The notes beneath the pieces are model-generated. The model saw nothing but the letters and a program-made list of their open reading frames with translations. It was not told where the DNA came from and made no database searches. The translations under genes were made by a program, and so were the position numbers. Below, piece after piece: positions 33,949-43,500 of a DNA stretch of 64,000 nucleotides (its first letter is position 1; the number at the start of each line of letters is the position of its first letter). Where the stretch lies: assembly GCF_001721045.1 (NCBI RefSeq), contig NZ_MDER01000086.1:62001-126000 (forward strand), written 5' to 3'. This DNA comes from Paenibacillus nuruki. GTDB taxonomy: Bacteria; Bacillota; Bacilli; Paenibacillales; Paenibacillaceae.

Positions 33949-34428
33949 ATGTTTGAAAATATAGCGTATAGTGGTACGCGTGAAGAACAATACAAGACGG
34001 CTTTGAGTCAATTGAAAAGTCTAATTGCGGATGAGCCTGATCGTGTAGCGAATCTGGCTAATGCATCTGCGTTGCTAAAACAATGCTTAAACGATACGAA
34101 CTGGGCAGGATTCTATCTATATGATGGTAAAGAATTAGTATTAGGTCCTTTTCAAGGATTGCCTGCTTGTATTCGCATCCCTTTAGGCAAAGGTGTATGT
34201 GGTACATCCGCTTCAGAGCGTCGCACATTACGCATTGCGGATGTACACGAATTTCCTGGACATATCGCTTGCGATGCCGCTTCAAACAGCGAGATCGTTG
34301 TTCCTTTAGTCAAAGGCGATACGTTAATTGGTGTACTTGATATCGATAGCCCTCTAAAAGAGCGTTTTGATGCAGAAGATCAATCCTTTTTAGAACAATT
34401 TGCTGAAATATTGGTTGGCGCTCTATAA
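33949..34428 (+). CDS. msrC: GAF-domain free methionine-(R)-sulfoxide reductase
   Basis: About 159 residues forming one GAF domain. The three cysteines of fRMsr enzymes are present, in GLPACIRIPLGKGVCGTS and GHIACDAASNSEIVVPL. The enzyme reduces free methionine-R-sulfoxide with thioredoxin. I chose the ATG at 33949, behind AAAAAAGG; a GTG three codons earlier is inside the ribosome site. It has its own promoter and terminator. Confidence 0.92.
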   Translation: MFENIAYSGTREEQYKTALSQLKSLIADEPDRVANLANASALLKQCLNDTNWAGFYLYDGKELVLGPFQGLPACIRIPLGKGVCGTSASERRTLRIADVHEFPGHIACDAASNSEIVVPLVKGDTLIGVLDIDSPLKERFDAEDQSFLEQFAEILVGAL

Positions 34429-34467
34429 TTGTAGTTCTCTAATCAAACATCGATCGTGTAAAAGATT

Positions 34468-34510
34468 AAACAGTAACTACTTTGATCTTATAAAGTAGTT
34501 ACTGTTTTTT
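34468..34510 (+). terminator. Terminator after msrC
   Basis: AAACAGTAACTACTTT pairs with AAAGTAGTTACTGTTT, followed by T residues. Confidence 0.9.
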
Positions 34511-34577
34511 ATGCTTGTCCACAGGAAAAGTGCTATTACAAGGAACATTCTTCTAACTCTACACCCTAAATTTATTC

Positions 34578-34636
34578 TATCCACATGTGTATAACTTTTT
34601 TCGGAAAGTTATCCTTATTTATCTTAACGTTAAGAT
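34578..34636. promoter_or_regulatory. Operator-like palindromes upstream of nitroreductase
   Basis: ATCTTAACGTTAAGAT (34621-34636) is a perfect 16-bp palindrome 16 bp before the -35 element. Just upstream, CTATCCACA (34577-34585) meets a reverse TTATACACA (34586-34594), two head-to-head DnaA-like boxes. A redox- or quinone-responsive repressor is plausible for the palindrome. Confidence 0.5.
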
Positions 34637-34652
34637 TTTTTTGAATTACCTA

Positions 34653-34680
34653 TTGATTTATAACAAATATGTAGTATCAT
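34653..34680 (+). promoter_or_regulatory. Candidate sigma-A promoter of nitroreductase
   Basis: TTGATT, 16 bases, TATCAT; about 50 bp upstream of the start codon. Confidence 0.5.
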
Positions 34681-34729
34681 TATAAAAGTAAGTAACAAAC
34701 ATTTATACATTCCAAGGAGGAAACACATT

Positions 34730-35332
34730 ATGGCTTTAGACTTTTTCCAAGCACTTGAAAACAGACGTTCTATCTACGTAATCAGCAAAGAATCTCCAAT
34801 TGCAGATAGCAGAATCCAAGAAATCGTTGAAGAAGCAGTAAAATATACTCCATCTTCTTTTAACTCTCAAAGCGCACGCGTTGTTGTATTACTAGGCGAG
34901 CAACATGATAAATTATGGGATATCACTACAGAAACATTGCGTGGTATTGTAAATAACGAAGAAGCGTTCCAAGGAACAGCTGACAAAATGAGCATGTTCA
35001 AAAATGGATATGGTACTGTATTATTCTTTGAAGATACAGACATTATTACAAATCTTCAAAATCAATTTGAAGCTTATAAAGACAACTTCCCACTTTGGGG
35101 ACATCATGCTAACGGTATGTTGCAATTGGTGATCTGGACAGCACTTGAAGCAGAAGGTCTAGGCGCTACACTACAACATTACAATCCAGTGATTGATGCA
35201 GAAGTAAAATCAACTTGGGATATCCCAGCACAATGGCAATTGGTTGCACAAATGCCTTTCGGTAAACCTGCTGCTCCTGCTGGCGAAAAAACATTCCAAC
35301 CTGTTGAAGAACGCGTTAAAGTCTACAAATAA
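34730..35332 (+). CDS. Nitroreductase family protein
   Basis: A 200-residue FMN-dependent oxidoreductase. RRSIYVISKESPI near the N-terminus, then YTPSSFNSQSARVVVLLGEQHDKLW and LWGHHANGMLQLVIWTALEAEGLGATLQHY, are typical of the MhqN/YdgI-like nitroreductase subgroup. QLVAQMPFGKPAAPAGEK is the C-terminal motif. It would reduce nitro compounds or quinones with NAD(P)H. The start follows AAGGAGGAAACACATT; the coding sequence uses a biased codon set suggesting good expression. A perfect palindrome upstream points to repressor control. Confidence 0.9.
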   Translation: MALDFFQALENRRSIYVISKESPIADSRIQEIVEEAVKYTPSSFNSQSARVVVLLGEQHDKLWDITTETLRGIVNNEEAFQGTADKMSMFKNGYGTVLFFEDTDIITNLQNQFEAYKDNFPLWGHHANGMLQLVIWTALEAEGLGATLQHYNPVIDAEVKSTWDIPAQWQLVAQMPFGKPAAPAGEKTFQPVEERVKVYK

Positions 35333-35420
35333 GTAAACCATCGCACATAAGTTAGGATGAGGTCTAACAGGTAAAGCGTATATGCTAGCTGTTAGATCAT
35401 CACTATCCATATGTACAACA

Positions 35421-35495
35421 AAAAGCACCTCTTATCCGAAAACTTTCCCAGTCATTTAGGGCAAGATTTCAGCCGATAAGAGGTGCTTTTTCATT
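35421..35495. terminator. Terminator between nitroreductase and lipoprotein genes
   Basis: AAAAGCACCTCTTATC pairs with GATAAGAGGTGCTTTT over a ~40-base interior with weak pairing of its own. T tracts exist on both sides. Confidence 0.8.
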
Positions 35496-35550
35496 AGTAC
35501 TCATTATAGATACAATCAAACTCAGACAAATGGCGAATACGTTATGCTTA

Positions 35551-36231
35551 TTAACCTGAACTTGTATCTTGATACTGCAAGCTTACGCGTTTAACATTAC
35601 CCTCAGCATCCAGTTCCAATTGAACCGTTTTGCCTGTCATATCCGCTGCGCCTGCTTCTACATTTTCTTCAAAATCAGCAGCTTTATTATAAGATACTTC
35701 TTTTTCACCTTTTTTGATCATTACGGTCTTCGTATCTTCACTTACATACGTTCCGATTGGATCTTTAGTCGTATTATCTTCATCATTCGCTGCTTTAGCT
35801 AGTTCTGCACTGACAGCGGATTGACTTTGGTTATCAATTTTGACACTGATCTCTTGTCCATCCATATTGTCTGGCAACGAATCGCCTTTTTCAAATGAAC
35901 TTTTCTTCGGAATCACAACTTCGTTTCCGCTCACTTTAATCGTCAAATTATCTTCATTTTGACTGACAAAAGTACCCACTACATTAAAATCAGCATTCAT
36001 ATCTGATTTGTTCGGATCAGACGAATACTGTCTTAGATCCGCTAGGTCTGATTGCTCGCTCGCATTTTTTTGATCGGTTGTGCTGCTATCGGTCTGACCT
36101 GTATTTGGACCTTTATTTTCAGTCTGGTCTTGTGCAGCAGGTGTTGCGTCCGGGTTGGAACATCCGGTTACTGCTCCTGCAATCAATAGACTGCCTAGTA
36201 CAGTAAGTGTCGTATACTTGAATGATGTCAT
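35551..36231 (-). CDS. Secreted lipoprotein of unknown function
   Basis: A 226-residue protein with a signal peptide and lipobox AVTGC (Cys24), so it is lipid-anchored outside the cell. A linker rich in Asp, Thr, Gln and Ser follows (about residues 26-75). Then come two related beta-type halves: NVVGTFVSQNEDNLTIKVSGNEVVIPKKSSFEKGDSLPDNMDGQEISVKID resembles IGTYVSEDTKTVMIKKGEKEVSYNKAADFEENVEAGAADMTGKTVQLELD. The internal duplication suggests two similar small beta domains. I do not know its function. Confidence 0.8.
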   Translation of the reverse strand: MTSFKYTTLTVLGSLLIAGAVTGCSNPDATPAAQDQTENKGPNTGQTDSSTTDQKNASEQSDLADLRQYSSDPNKSDMNADFNVVGTFVSQNEDNLTIKVSGNEVVIPKKSSFEKGDSLPDNMDGQEISVKIDNQSQSAVSAELAKAANDEDNTTKDPIGTYVSEDTKTVMIKKGEKEVSYNKAADFEENVEAGAADMTGKTVQLELDAEGNVKRVSLQYQDTSSG

Positions 36232-36595
36232 TGGAATGATGCCCCTCTCTTTGAGAACAATAGATTAACGATTCTGTATGCATCTTCAATTAGATGCTTT
36301 CGTTACTCTTTACCCCAAATGCACAGGGTTCCAAACTATGAATCATTTACAATATTAAGCCTGCTATCATATCATGTCGAAATTGATCATACAACCTCTT
36401 TTTGTAACCCTTTTCATTTTTATGATTTACCCTTTTCTAAAATTCAAATCGTAGCAGAATGATGATGGTTAATAGCAGTATTGTGCAATAGAAAACGCAA
36501 AGAACCCCTTACAATAAAAAGAACAACAACACACTTAGCAAAATGTAAGCGCTACAAAAAAAGAAATGGTTTAAAGCACAAAGGAGGAATATCAC
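36232..36595. other. Intergenic region between lipoprotein gene and sugar importer
   Basis: A divergent promoter region. It holds TGTAAGCGCTACA at 36544-36556, close to a CcpA (cre) site but one base short of the symmetric form, and TACAAT near 36511 as a possible -10. No gene or strong -35 is visible. Confidence 0.4.
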
Positions 36596-37549
36596 TTGGA
36601 TACAGCCAAATCGATCCCTGCTGTACGTGTCAAAAATTCCAAACGTAAGCATTTCCGCAACAGCCGTGTGCTCCTGCTGATGTGCTTGCCAGCTATCGTA
36701 TTCTTTTGCATTTTTGCTTATCTACCTATGCCTGGATTATATCTGGCTTTTGTCAAATATAATTACACCGATGGAATATTCAGCAGTCCATTTGTCGGAT
36801 GGGATAATTTCAAATTCCTTATCATTACCGGCGATCTCTGGCGACTCACCTTTAACACAGTGGCATACAATATTGCTTTTATTGTACTTGGTAATATTGC
36901 CCAGATCACCGTGGCTATTTTGTTAAATGAAATTCGCAAAAAATGGTTCAAAAAAATATCGCAAACGCTTATGTTTTTGCCTTATTTTATCTCTGCGGTG
37001 CTGATCGGTCTGCTTGCTTATAATATTTTGAGCTATGATTACGGGTTGCTGAATGGCATCTTGCGTTCTCTTCATCTTGATCCGGTCAAAGCTTACTCTG
37101 AGCCTCATCTATGGCCATTTATTATTGTGATCACATATCTCTGGCAGACCACTGGATATGGATCGATTGTATATTTCGCTGCAATTATGGGACTTGATAG
37201 TGAAATTGTAGAAGCTTCTGAGATTGATGGAGCCAATGCTTTCCAACGTATTATCTATATCGTTCTTCCATGGCTTAAGCCTACTTTTATTATTCTTTTG
37301 TTGTTCTCACTAGGTGGTATTTTGAAAGGAAACTTTGGACTATTCTTCAACTTGGTAGGTGCGAATAATACAGCGCTATATGCCAGTACAGATATTATCG
37401 AAACGTATGTATTCCGTTCCTTGATGACTAACTTTAACTTCTCTATGGGTAGCGCAGTGAGCCTATATCAATCTGTCTTTGGATTTATTGTGGTATTAAC
37501 AGCGAACTGGATCGTCAAAAAAGTATCGCCTGAAAATTCACTATTCTAG
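36596..37549 (+). CDS. Sugar ABC transporter permease, LplB type, TTG start
   Basis: A 317-residue permease with about six membrane helices. LLMCLPAIVFFCIFAYLPMPGLYLAF is the first helix; the EAA loop is seen as SEIVEASEIDGANAFQRIIYIVLPWLKP. It matches the LplB/AraP-like permeases for oligosaccharides. The start is TTG with AAAGGAGGAATATCAC just before; no ATG is suitably placed. It is first in a permease-permease-binding protein operon that has no ATPase, so a shared MsmX-type ATPase is expected. Confidence 0.92.
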   Translation: MDTAKSIPAVRVKNSKRKHFRNSRVLLLMCLPAIVFFCIFAYLPMPGLYLAFVKYNYTDGIFSSPFVGWDNFKFLIITGDLWRLTFNTVAYNIAFIVLGNIAQITVAILLNEIRKKWFKKISQTLMFLPYFISAVLIGLLAYNILSYDYGLLNGILRSLHLDPVKAYSEPHLWPFIIVITYLWQTTGYGSIVYFAAIMGLDSEIVEASEIDGANAFQRIIYIVLPWLKPTFIILLLFSLGGILKGNFGLFFNLVGANNTALYASTDIIETYVFRSLMTNFNFSMGSAVSLYQSVFGFIVVLTANWIVKKVSPENSLF

Positions 37550-37562
37550 GAGGTGAACATGA

Positions 37563-38504
37563 ATGGATATTCGCAATGAACGTGATCTGATTGGAGGTAA
37601 TACTCCACGACCTGCACGGATTCGTACCGATTACACTGAAATCATTATGAGCTGGTTTGGTTACATTTTTATCGGGTTATTCGCCATTTCTTGTTTGCTG
37701 CCTTTTTTGATCATTCTAGGCACTTCTTTTACAAGTGAAGCGGCTGTCAAAAAGTTTGGCTTCAATATATGGCCTCATGAATTCAGTACTTTTGCTTACC
37801 AGATCGTTTTTGAAAATCCCAAATTGATTATCGGTTCTTATCTGGTCACGATGGGCATTACGATTGTGGGTACTGTGGTGGGTCTATTTATCGTAGCCAT
37901 GACAGGATATGCGTTACAACGACCTGATTTTTCATATCGTAATAAGATCTCATTTTTTATCTATTTCACAACGTTATTCTCCGGTGGATTAGTTCCCTTT
38001 TATCTACTGATCACTCAATACTTAGATCTCAAAGATAGTTACTTAGCCGTTCTTTTACCGGGGTTGTTAACTCCTTTCCTGATCATTATGATGAAAAGTT
38101 TTGTACGTTCTATTCCCCATGCGATCACTGAATCTGCGAAAATTGATGGCGCTGGCGATTTTACAATCTTTTTACGACTGATCTTGCCAATGACCACTCC
38201 AGCACTAGCTACGATTGGACTATTTATTGCACTTGGATACTGGAATGAATGGTATAACGCGATGCTATTTCTTTCACCGGATATGGATTATCGTCCATTG
38301 CAGTTATTTTTGTATAACGTGGTAACCAGTGCAGACTTTATTCGTAACTCTGCGGCTTCATCAAATGTAGCGATGAGCGATGTTCCACTGGAAACGATGA
38401 AAATGGCAACTGCGGTTGTAGCGACTGGGCCTGTTATTTTATTTTACCCATTTGTACAACGTTATTTTATTAAAGGGATTACTGTTGGTGCGGTCAAAGG
38501 CTAA
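37563..38504 (+). CDS. Sugar ABC transporter permease, YtcP type
   Basis: A 313-residue partner permease with six membrane helices. The EAA loop is ITESAKIDGAGDFTIFLRLILPMTTPALAT. The C-terminal FYPFVQRYFIKGITVGAVKG is the usual ending of YtcP-like carbohydrate permeases. It starts 13 bp after the first permease behind AGGAGGTGAACATGA. Confidence 0.93.
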   Translation: MDIRNERDLIGGNTPRPARIRTDYTEIIMSWFGYIFIGLFAISCLLPFLIILGTSFTSEAAVKKFGFNIWPHEFSTFAYQIVFENPKLIIGSYLVTMGITIVGTVVGLFIVAMTGYALQRPDFSYRNKISFFIYFTTLFSGGLVPFYLLITQYLDLKDSYLAVLLPGLLTPFLIIMMKSFVRSIPHAITESAKIDGAGDFTIFLRLILPMTTPALATIGLFIALGYWNEWYNAMLFLSPDMDYRPLQLFLYNVVTSADFIRNSAASSNVAMSDVPLETMKMATAVVATGPVILFYPFVQRYFIKGITVGAVKG

Positions 38505-38558
38505 GTTCATCCTACCGTCTATGCGAAAGATTCGCTTTTATTCTAAGGAGGTTAACAG

Positions 38559-40109
38559 ATGTCCAGATTTCGTAAATTAACGATTTCAATACTGATTGCA
38601 GTGATGGTCATTAGTCTTGCAGCATGTGGAGGTAAAAAAGAAAGCAGTAGTGCAGGTGGCGATACTTCTCAATTCGTGACTATTAGCTTTGTCGTCTTAG
38701 GGGACAAACCAAAAAACGGTCAATTTGAAAAAGTGATGGAAAAAGTTAATGCTATTATGAAAGAAAAGATCAATGCTGAACTACAATGGAAATGGGTCGA
38801 ATGGGCAGATTGGCAGACCAAATACAATCTGTTGCTTGCATCCGGTGAACCTGTAGATCTAGTGACAATCGGAACGGACTGGTTGGATACATGGTCTAAT
38901 GCACAACGTGGTGCCTTTTTACCACTAGACGATCTTCTACCTAAATACGCTCCAAAAACGTGGAAAGAGATTCCACAAGAAGACTGGGCACAAAGCAAAT
39001 ACGATGGCAAAATCGTTCTTATTCCTGAAAACGATTACACGCAATGGATCAACCATGGATTCTTCTATCGTGGAGATTGGGCGAAGCAAGCAGGCATTAC
39101 AGAACCGATCAAAGATTGGAATACGATTGGCAAATATCTGCAATGGATCAAAGACAACAAACCTGATGTGATTCCTTATGATGTTCAAGCCAGTACAAGT
39201 AACTTTGGAGGTTGGGTGCAATCGTATACGCCTCATCTAGAGTTACCGATCTCGACAGGATATATGCCTATTTTCAACACCGAATCGTATGATGATCGGT
39301 ATAAAGTCGTTAGCCCGGTATTTGAAGATACGTTCCTAGACTTTGCTAAATTGATGAAAGATTGGGCGGATAAAGGATACTGGCGTGAAGATGTACTAAA
39401 CAACAAAAATGATGCACGTAACGCACTACGTGCAGGTCAGAACGGTATGGACAGTCATCATACACAGACATTCTCTGGACTTCGTGTACAAATGGATAAA
39501 GATCAACCCGGTTCTGAACTGATGATGTATCCGTTCTCCCGCACTAGCAATAATTTACTAGAAATGCCGATCACTCATGGCGGTGTATCTCTTGGTGCAC
39601 ATAGCAAAAATCCAGAACGTGCATTGATGGCATACGATCTTATTCGTAACGATAAAGAAGTGTACCAGTTGATTAACTATGGTATGGAAGGCGTTCAATA
39701 TGATATCAAAGATGGCAAACGTGTACTTCCTGCGAACTACAATGAAACTAATGATTCATTCTATTCTGACTTCTGGGCAGGACGTATGGACAAATTTGAG
39801 ATTCCTAGTGACACCACATGGGATAAGATCGGTACAATGTATGATGAGTACGACAAAATCAAAAAACCTTATCCGTATGGACAATTTGTATTTGACAAAA
39901 CAGCTATTGAATCTGAATTAACGGCTATCTCTCAAGTCACAGGCGAAATGGGACCTGCGATCTCTTATGGTAAAGCAGGCGATCCTGCGCAAGCTGTTCA
40001 AGAGTATCGGGATAAGCTCAAATTGGCTGGTTATGATAAAGTAATCGCTGAGCTACAACGTCAATTAGATGCTTATAAAGCACAAATGGATAGTGCCGAT
40101 ACGAAATAA
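38559..40109 (+). CDS. Extracellular sugar-binding lipoprotein of ABC importer
   Basis: A 516-residue solute-binding protein. The signal peptide ends in the lipobox ISLAACGGK (Cys23). Size and motifs (WADWQTKYNLLLASGEPVDLVTIGTDWLDTW, then ALRAGQNGMDSHHTQTFSG and NNLLEMPITHGGVSLGAHSKNPERALMAYDLI) match the large LipO/YtcQ-type proteins found with LplB/YtcP permeases in Paenibacillus. The substrate is probably an oligosaccharide. It starts behind AAGGAGGTTAACAG and ends the operon. No two-component or glycoside hydrolase genes are adjacent. Confidence 0.92.
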   Translation: MSRFRKLTISILIAVMVISLAACGGKKESSSAGGDTSQFVTISFVVLGDKPKNGQFEKVMEKVNAIMKEKINAELQWKWVEWADWQTKYNLLLASGEPVDLVTIGTDWLDTWSNAQRGAFLPLDDLLPKYAPKTWKEIPQEDWAQSKYDGKIVLIPENDYTQWINHGFFYRGDWAKQAGITEPIKDWNTIGKYLQWIKDNKPDVIPYDVQASTSNFGGWVQSYTPHLELPISTGYMPIFNTESYDDRYKVVSPVFEDTFLDFAKLMKDWADKGYWREDVLNNKNDARNALRAGQNGMDSHHTQTFSGLRVQMDKDQPGSELMMYPFSRTSNNLLEMPITHGGVSLGAHSKNPERALMAYDLIRNDKEVYQLINYGMEGVQYDIKDGKRVLPANYNETNDSFYSDFWAGRMDKFEIPSDTTWDKIGTMYDEYDKIKKPYPYGQFVFDKTAIESELTAISQVTGEMGPAISYGKAGDPAQAVQEYRDKLKLAGYDKVIAELQRQLDAYKAQMDSADTK

Positions 40110-40127
40110 AAATTAAAGCTTAAATCA

Positions 40128-40175
40128 AAAGTAGGAAATCCTAAAGAATTATCTTTTAGGATCTCCTACTTTATT
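40128..40175 (+). terminator. Terminator of the sugar importer operon
   Basis: AAAGTAGGAAATCCTAAAG pairs with CTTTTAGGATCTCCTACTTT, followed by T-rich sequence. Confidence 0.9.
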
Positions 40176-40572
40176 TTCATTTTCGACAAGGTGTTACAAA
40201 ACTTTCTTCCTGGTTTATAAACTATCATTGGCTTGTTATAGTACTAGCGACTTATTTTTAAAATAGATACGATTTATTTATGCGTTTCTATCGGCTTGTA
40301 TGATATAAATAATGAGTCAGTTTTAATTTCTAGTATTTGGTTTTGCTTCAATTCATTGTTTTGTATTTATTACTTGTCCAAAAGTTCCTGCCCAATTGCT
40401 AAAAGTTGTTGAGAAATTGTTCAGAAACAGCATGTATAATGTCAAAGCAGGTACTATCAAAAATGAAAGGAGCAACTCACACAAATAGCTTAATTTTAAA
40501 ACTTACAGTAAGTCAACTATTAGTCGTCAGGCTCGCATGCCACTTATCATTCAGATTGCAAGGGGATATTAG
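40176..40572 (+). promoter_or_regulatory. Upstream region of the wall adhesin
   Basis: AT-rich sequence with TATAAT at about 40435 as a likely -10, without a good -35. The mRNA leader downstream is ~130 bases and contains the small overlapping ORF at 40463-40576. Confidence 0.4.
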
Positions 40573-40576
40573 ATGA
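40463..40576 (+). CDS. Possible 37-codon leader peptide overlapping adhesin start
   Basis: ATG at 40463 opens 37 codons (starting MKGATHTNSLIL) and ends in TGA overlapping the adhesin ATG as ATGA, the arrangement of coupled genes. It has no clear ribosome site of its own, and the peptide is unlike anything I know. It could be a regulatory upstream ORF or chance. Confidence 0.3.
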   Translation: MKGATHTNSLILKLTVSQLLVVRLACHLSFRLQGDIR

Positions 40577-43500
40577 AAACAGCAAAACAAATAAGCGCAT
40601 TCGTACTGTCGCTAATTCTTATGTTTCACCTTCTTGTTGGTGCAACTAGTACCATATACGCTGCCGATACAACACCAGCTAGCCCGGAATCTACTGATTC
40701 CTCTCAAGCCGTTCAATCGGGTTCTACAGATGCTACAAGTAACAATAGTCAATCTACTGTACAGTCGGATACATACGCCCCGACAGATGGAAGTGGATCT
40801 GGTAGTAATGGATCAACAGGAGATCCAAGTACAACTCCACCTACAGACCCTACCACTACAACGCCAGCTGCCCCGGACCCTGCTCCAGTAGCTAACTCAC
40901 AAAGTATCTTAACGAATGTTACTATTGTTGATGCTAACAATAACGTAATCGATATGGTCAAAAATCCAGATTATCAGATCGAAGCAGGTGCTCCTGTCAG
41001 TCTGATCTATCAATGGCAATTGCCGGATAACGGATCATACAAAGCAGGTTCTACTTTTGAATTTGATATTCCTTCAGCGTTCAAATTGTACAATGATATC
41101 AATAACGTACCGCTCAGTTTTGATGGTGATTCTGTAGGTAGCTTCAATGTAACGACTAAAGGTCATGTTACGATGACATTTAACAAATTCGTTGAAGAAC
41201 ATTCTCAAATTGGCGGTATGCTTCAAGTTAATACTGAATTTAGCAAAGAAATCTTAACAGGCAGTACAGAAGTCAAAATCCCGTTTCCTATTAATGGTGC
41301 GGATCAAGTGATTGTTGTGTTTATCAAACCTCAAAAAGGTACAGCAATCAGCAAAAAAGGTGAAGTTCAAAAAAATCAACAAGTGAATTGGACGGTTGAT
41401 GTTAATACCAATCTAAAACATGTTCAAAATGGTGTTCTAACCGATCCCATTCCAGCCGGTCTTACTCTTGATCCTAATTCGATTCATGTGTATGAGTTGA
41501 ATGTCAATGTAGACGGTAGTACTAAAGTCGGTCAAGAAATCACTTCAGGTTATCAATTAACAACGAACCCTGCTGATTTCAAAATTGCATTTGATCAAAG
41601 TATTCGCTCAGCTTACCGTGTGACTTACTCTACAAGTGTAGATAAAGGTACACAAACGAGCTATACGAATACAGCGACACTTACAAGTGATGTTGAATCA
41701 GTCAAAGCCAGTGCTACAGTCAGTGTCAAACGTGGCGAATTTTTATCTAAAAACGTAGTCGGCTATGATGATAAGACTCGCACCATCTCATGGGCTATCA
41801 ATTACAACATGAATGAACAGCCCATTTCACAAGCCAAAGCACTACTTAAAGATCGCTTTAATGGCACACAACAATTCCTTCAGAATACATTTAAAGTGGT
41901 TAATGTAACGACAGGTACTACAATGGTCGAAGGTACAGACTATACGTTAACGCCTGTAACTAACGACAAAGGTACTAACGGTTTTGATCTTCAATTCAAC
42001 TCTGATATTACTTCTGGTTACACAATCACTTATCAGACACAAGCCACTGGACGTGTCTATACCGATGAGAAAGTAATCAACAAAGTAACTTCAGACGGAA
42101 CAAGCGAACAAGCAGGTCAAAACTTGCAAAGTACGATTTTTGTCAAAACATTAGCAGATGCCAATTATAGTAGTAAAATTGCGACATGGAAATTAGTTGT
42201 TAATCGCGATGGATATACAATGTCCAATGTAGCGATTAATGATTATTTCACTAACGGTGGCTTAGAATTCTTACCTTCTACGCTAGTGATTCGCAAAGCC
42301 GATGGCAGTAAGCTTCCAACTGCTGCTTATACGGTAACAACTAGCAATGCCAAGTCTGGTTTTGATATCAAATTTGCTCAAGACGTGACAGAACAGTTGA
42401 CTATCCAGTATGGTACAACGTTCAATAACGATTGGAAAATAGATAAAACAAAACCTGAGTTCTACAATGGTGCTAAATTGACTTGGACGGAGAACGGAAC
42501 ACCTCGTTCCCAGACGACAGAAGCACGCTTCTGGCCAGATAATATGACCGTTAATAACGGTTCTAAAGAAGGCGTCTATAATGCAACAACCAAAGAAATC
42601 ACATGGACGATCAAAGCGAATTACAACAAAAAGGAACTGCCTAATGCTGTGATTACAGATACACTTGAATCAGGTCAGACCTATGTACCTGGTTCACTTG
42701 AAGTGAACAATCTGAATATTTTAGGCTGGTGGAATGGTACTTCTAAAGGTTCTACAGTAGATCCTTCAGCGTATACATTCACTGCTCCAACGGCAGAAAA
42801 TACAAATGTACTAAAACTTGCTTTTAATAACACAATCAAAACACCTTACTGGATTACGTTCAAAACAACGCTTGAGAATCAAGTGATTGAATCGAACATT
42901 CATAATGAAGCTGTACTTCGTAGCGGAAATGATTATTATCCGTGGGCAGCTGTTGTTCAGATTCCTAAAGGTGGCGAATATGTCTCCAAAACAGGTACAC
43001 AAGATGGAGATAAAATTAATTGGACGGTGTATATCAACCGTGGTCAATCGTATGTTGAAAATGCCAAAATTATAGATACTCCTACAACTAACCAAATGTT
43101 ATCTGCTAGTTCTTTCCACTTGTTCGCAGCTAATGTAGCGAGCAACGGTGGACTTGCCAAAGGTAATGAATTGGTTAAAGATACAGACTATAAATTAGCA
43201 TTTTTTGCAGGCGATGCACCTCGCTTTGAACTGACTTTCCTCAAACCGATCTCATCTGCATTCATTCTAGAGTATTCAAGTATGATTACGGCATCGGATA
43301 GAGAAAAAGTAAGCAATAGCGTAGCCTTTACAGGTAACGGTATCAAAACAGGTACACTCGTGACTCAGGAAGAAATTGAAGTTCGTACGTCTTCAGGTTC
43401 GGGTACGGGTTCTGGAGTAGTCGGTAAGTTATCTGTACAAAAAGTGGATAAAGACGATAAGAGCTTGCCGCTAGAAGATGCAACTTTCAAATTACAAGAT

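Noticed and set aside
42811-43095. Minus-strand frame inside the adhesin
   Set aside because: Overlaps well-supported adhesin domains and shows no family motif.
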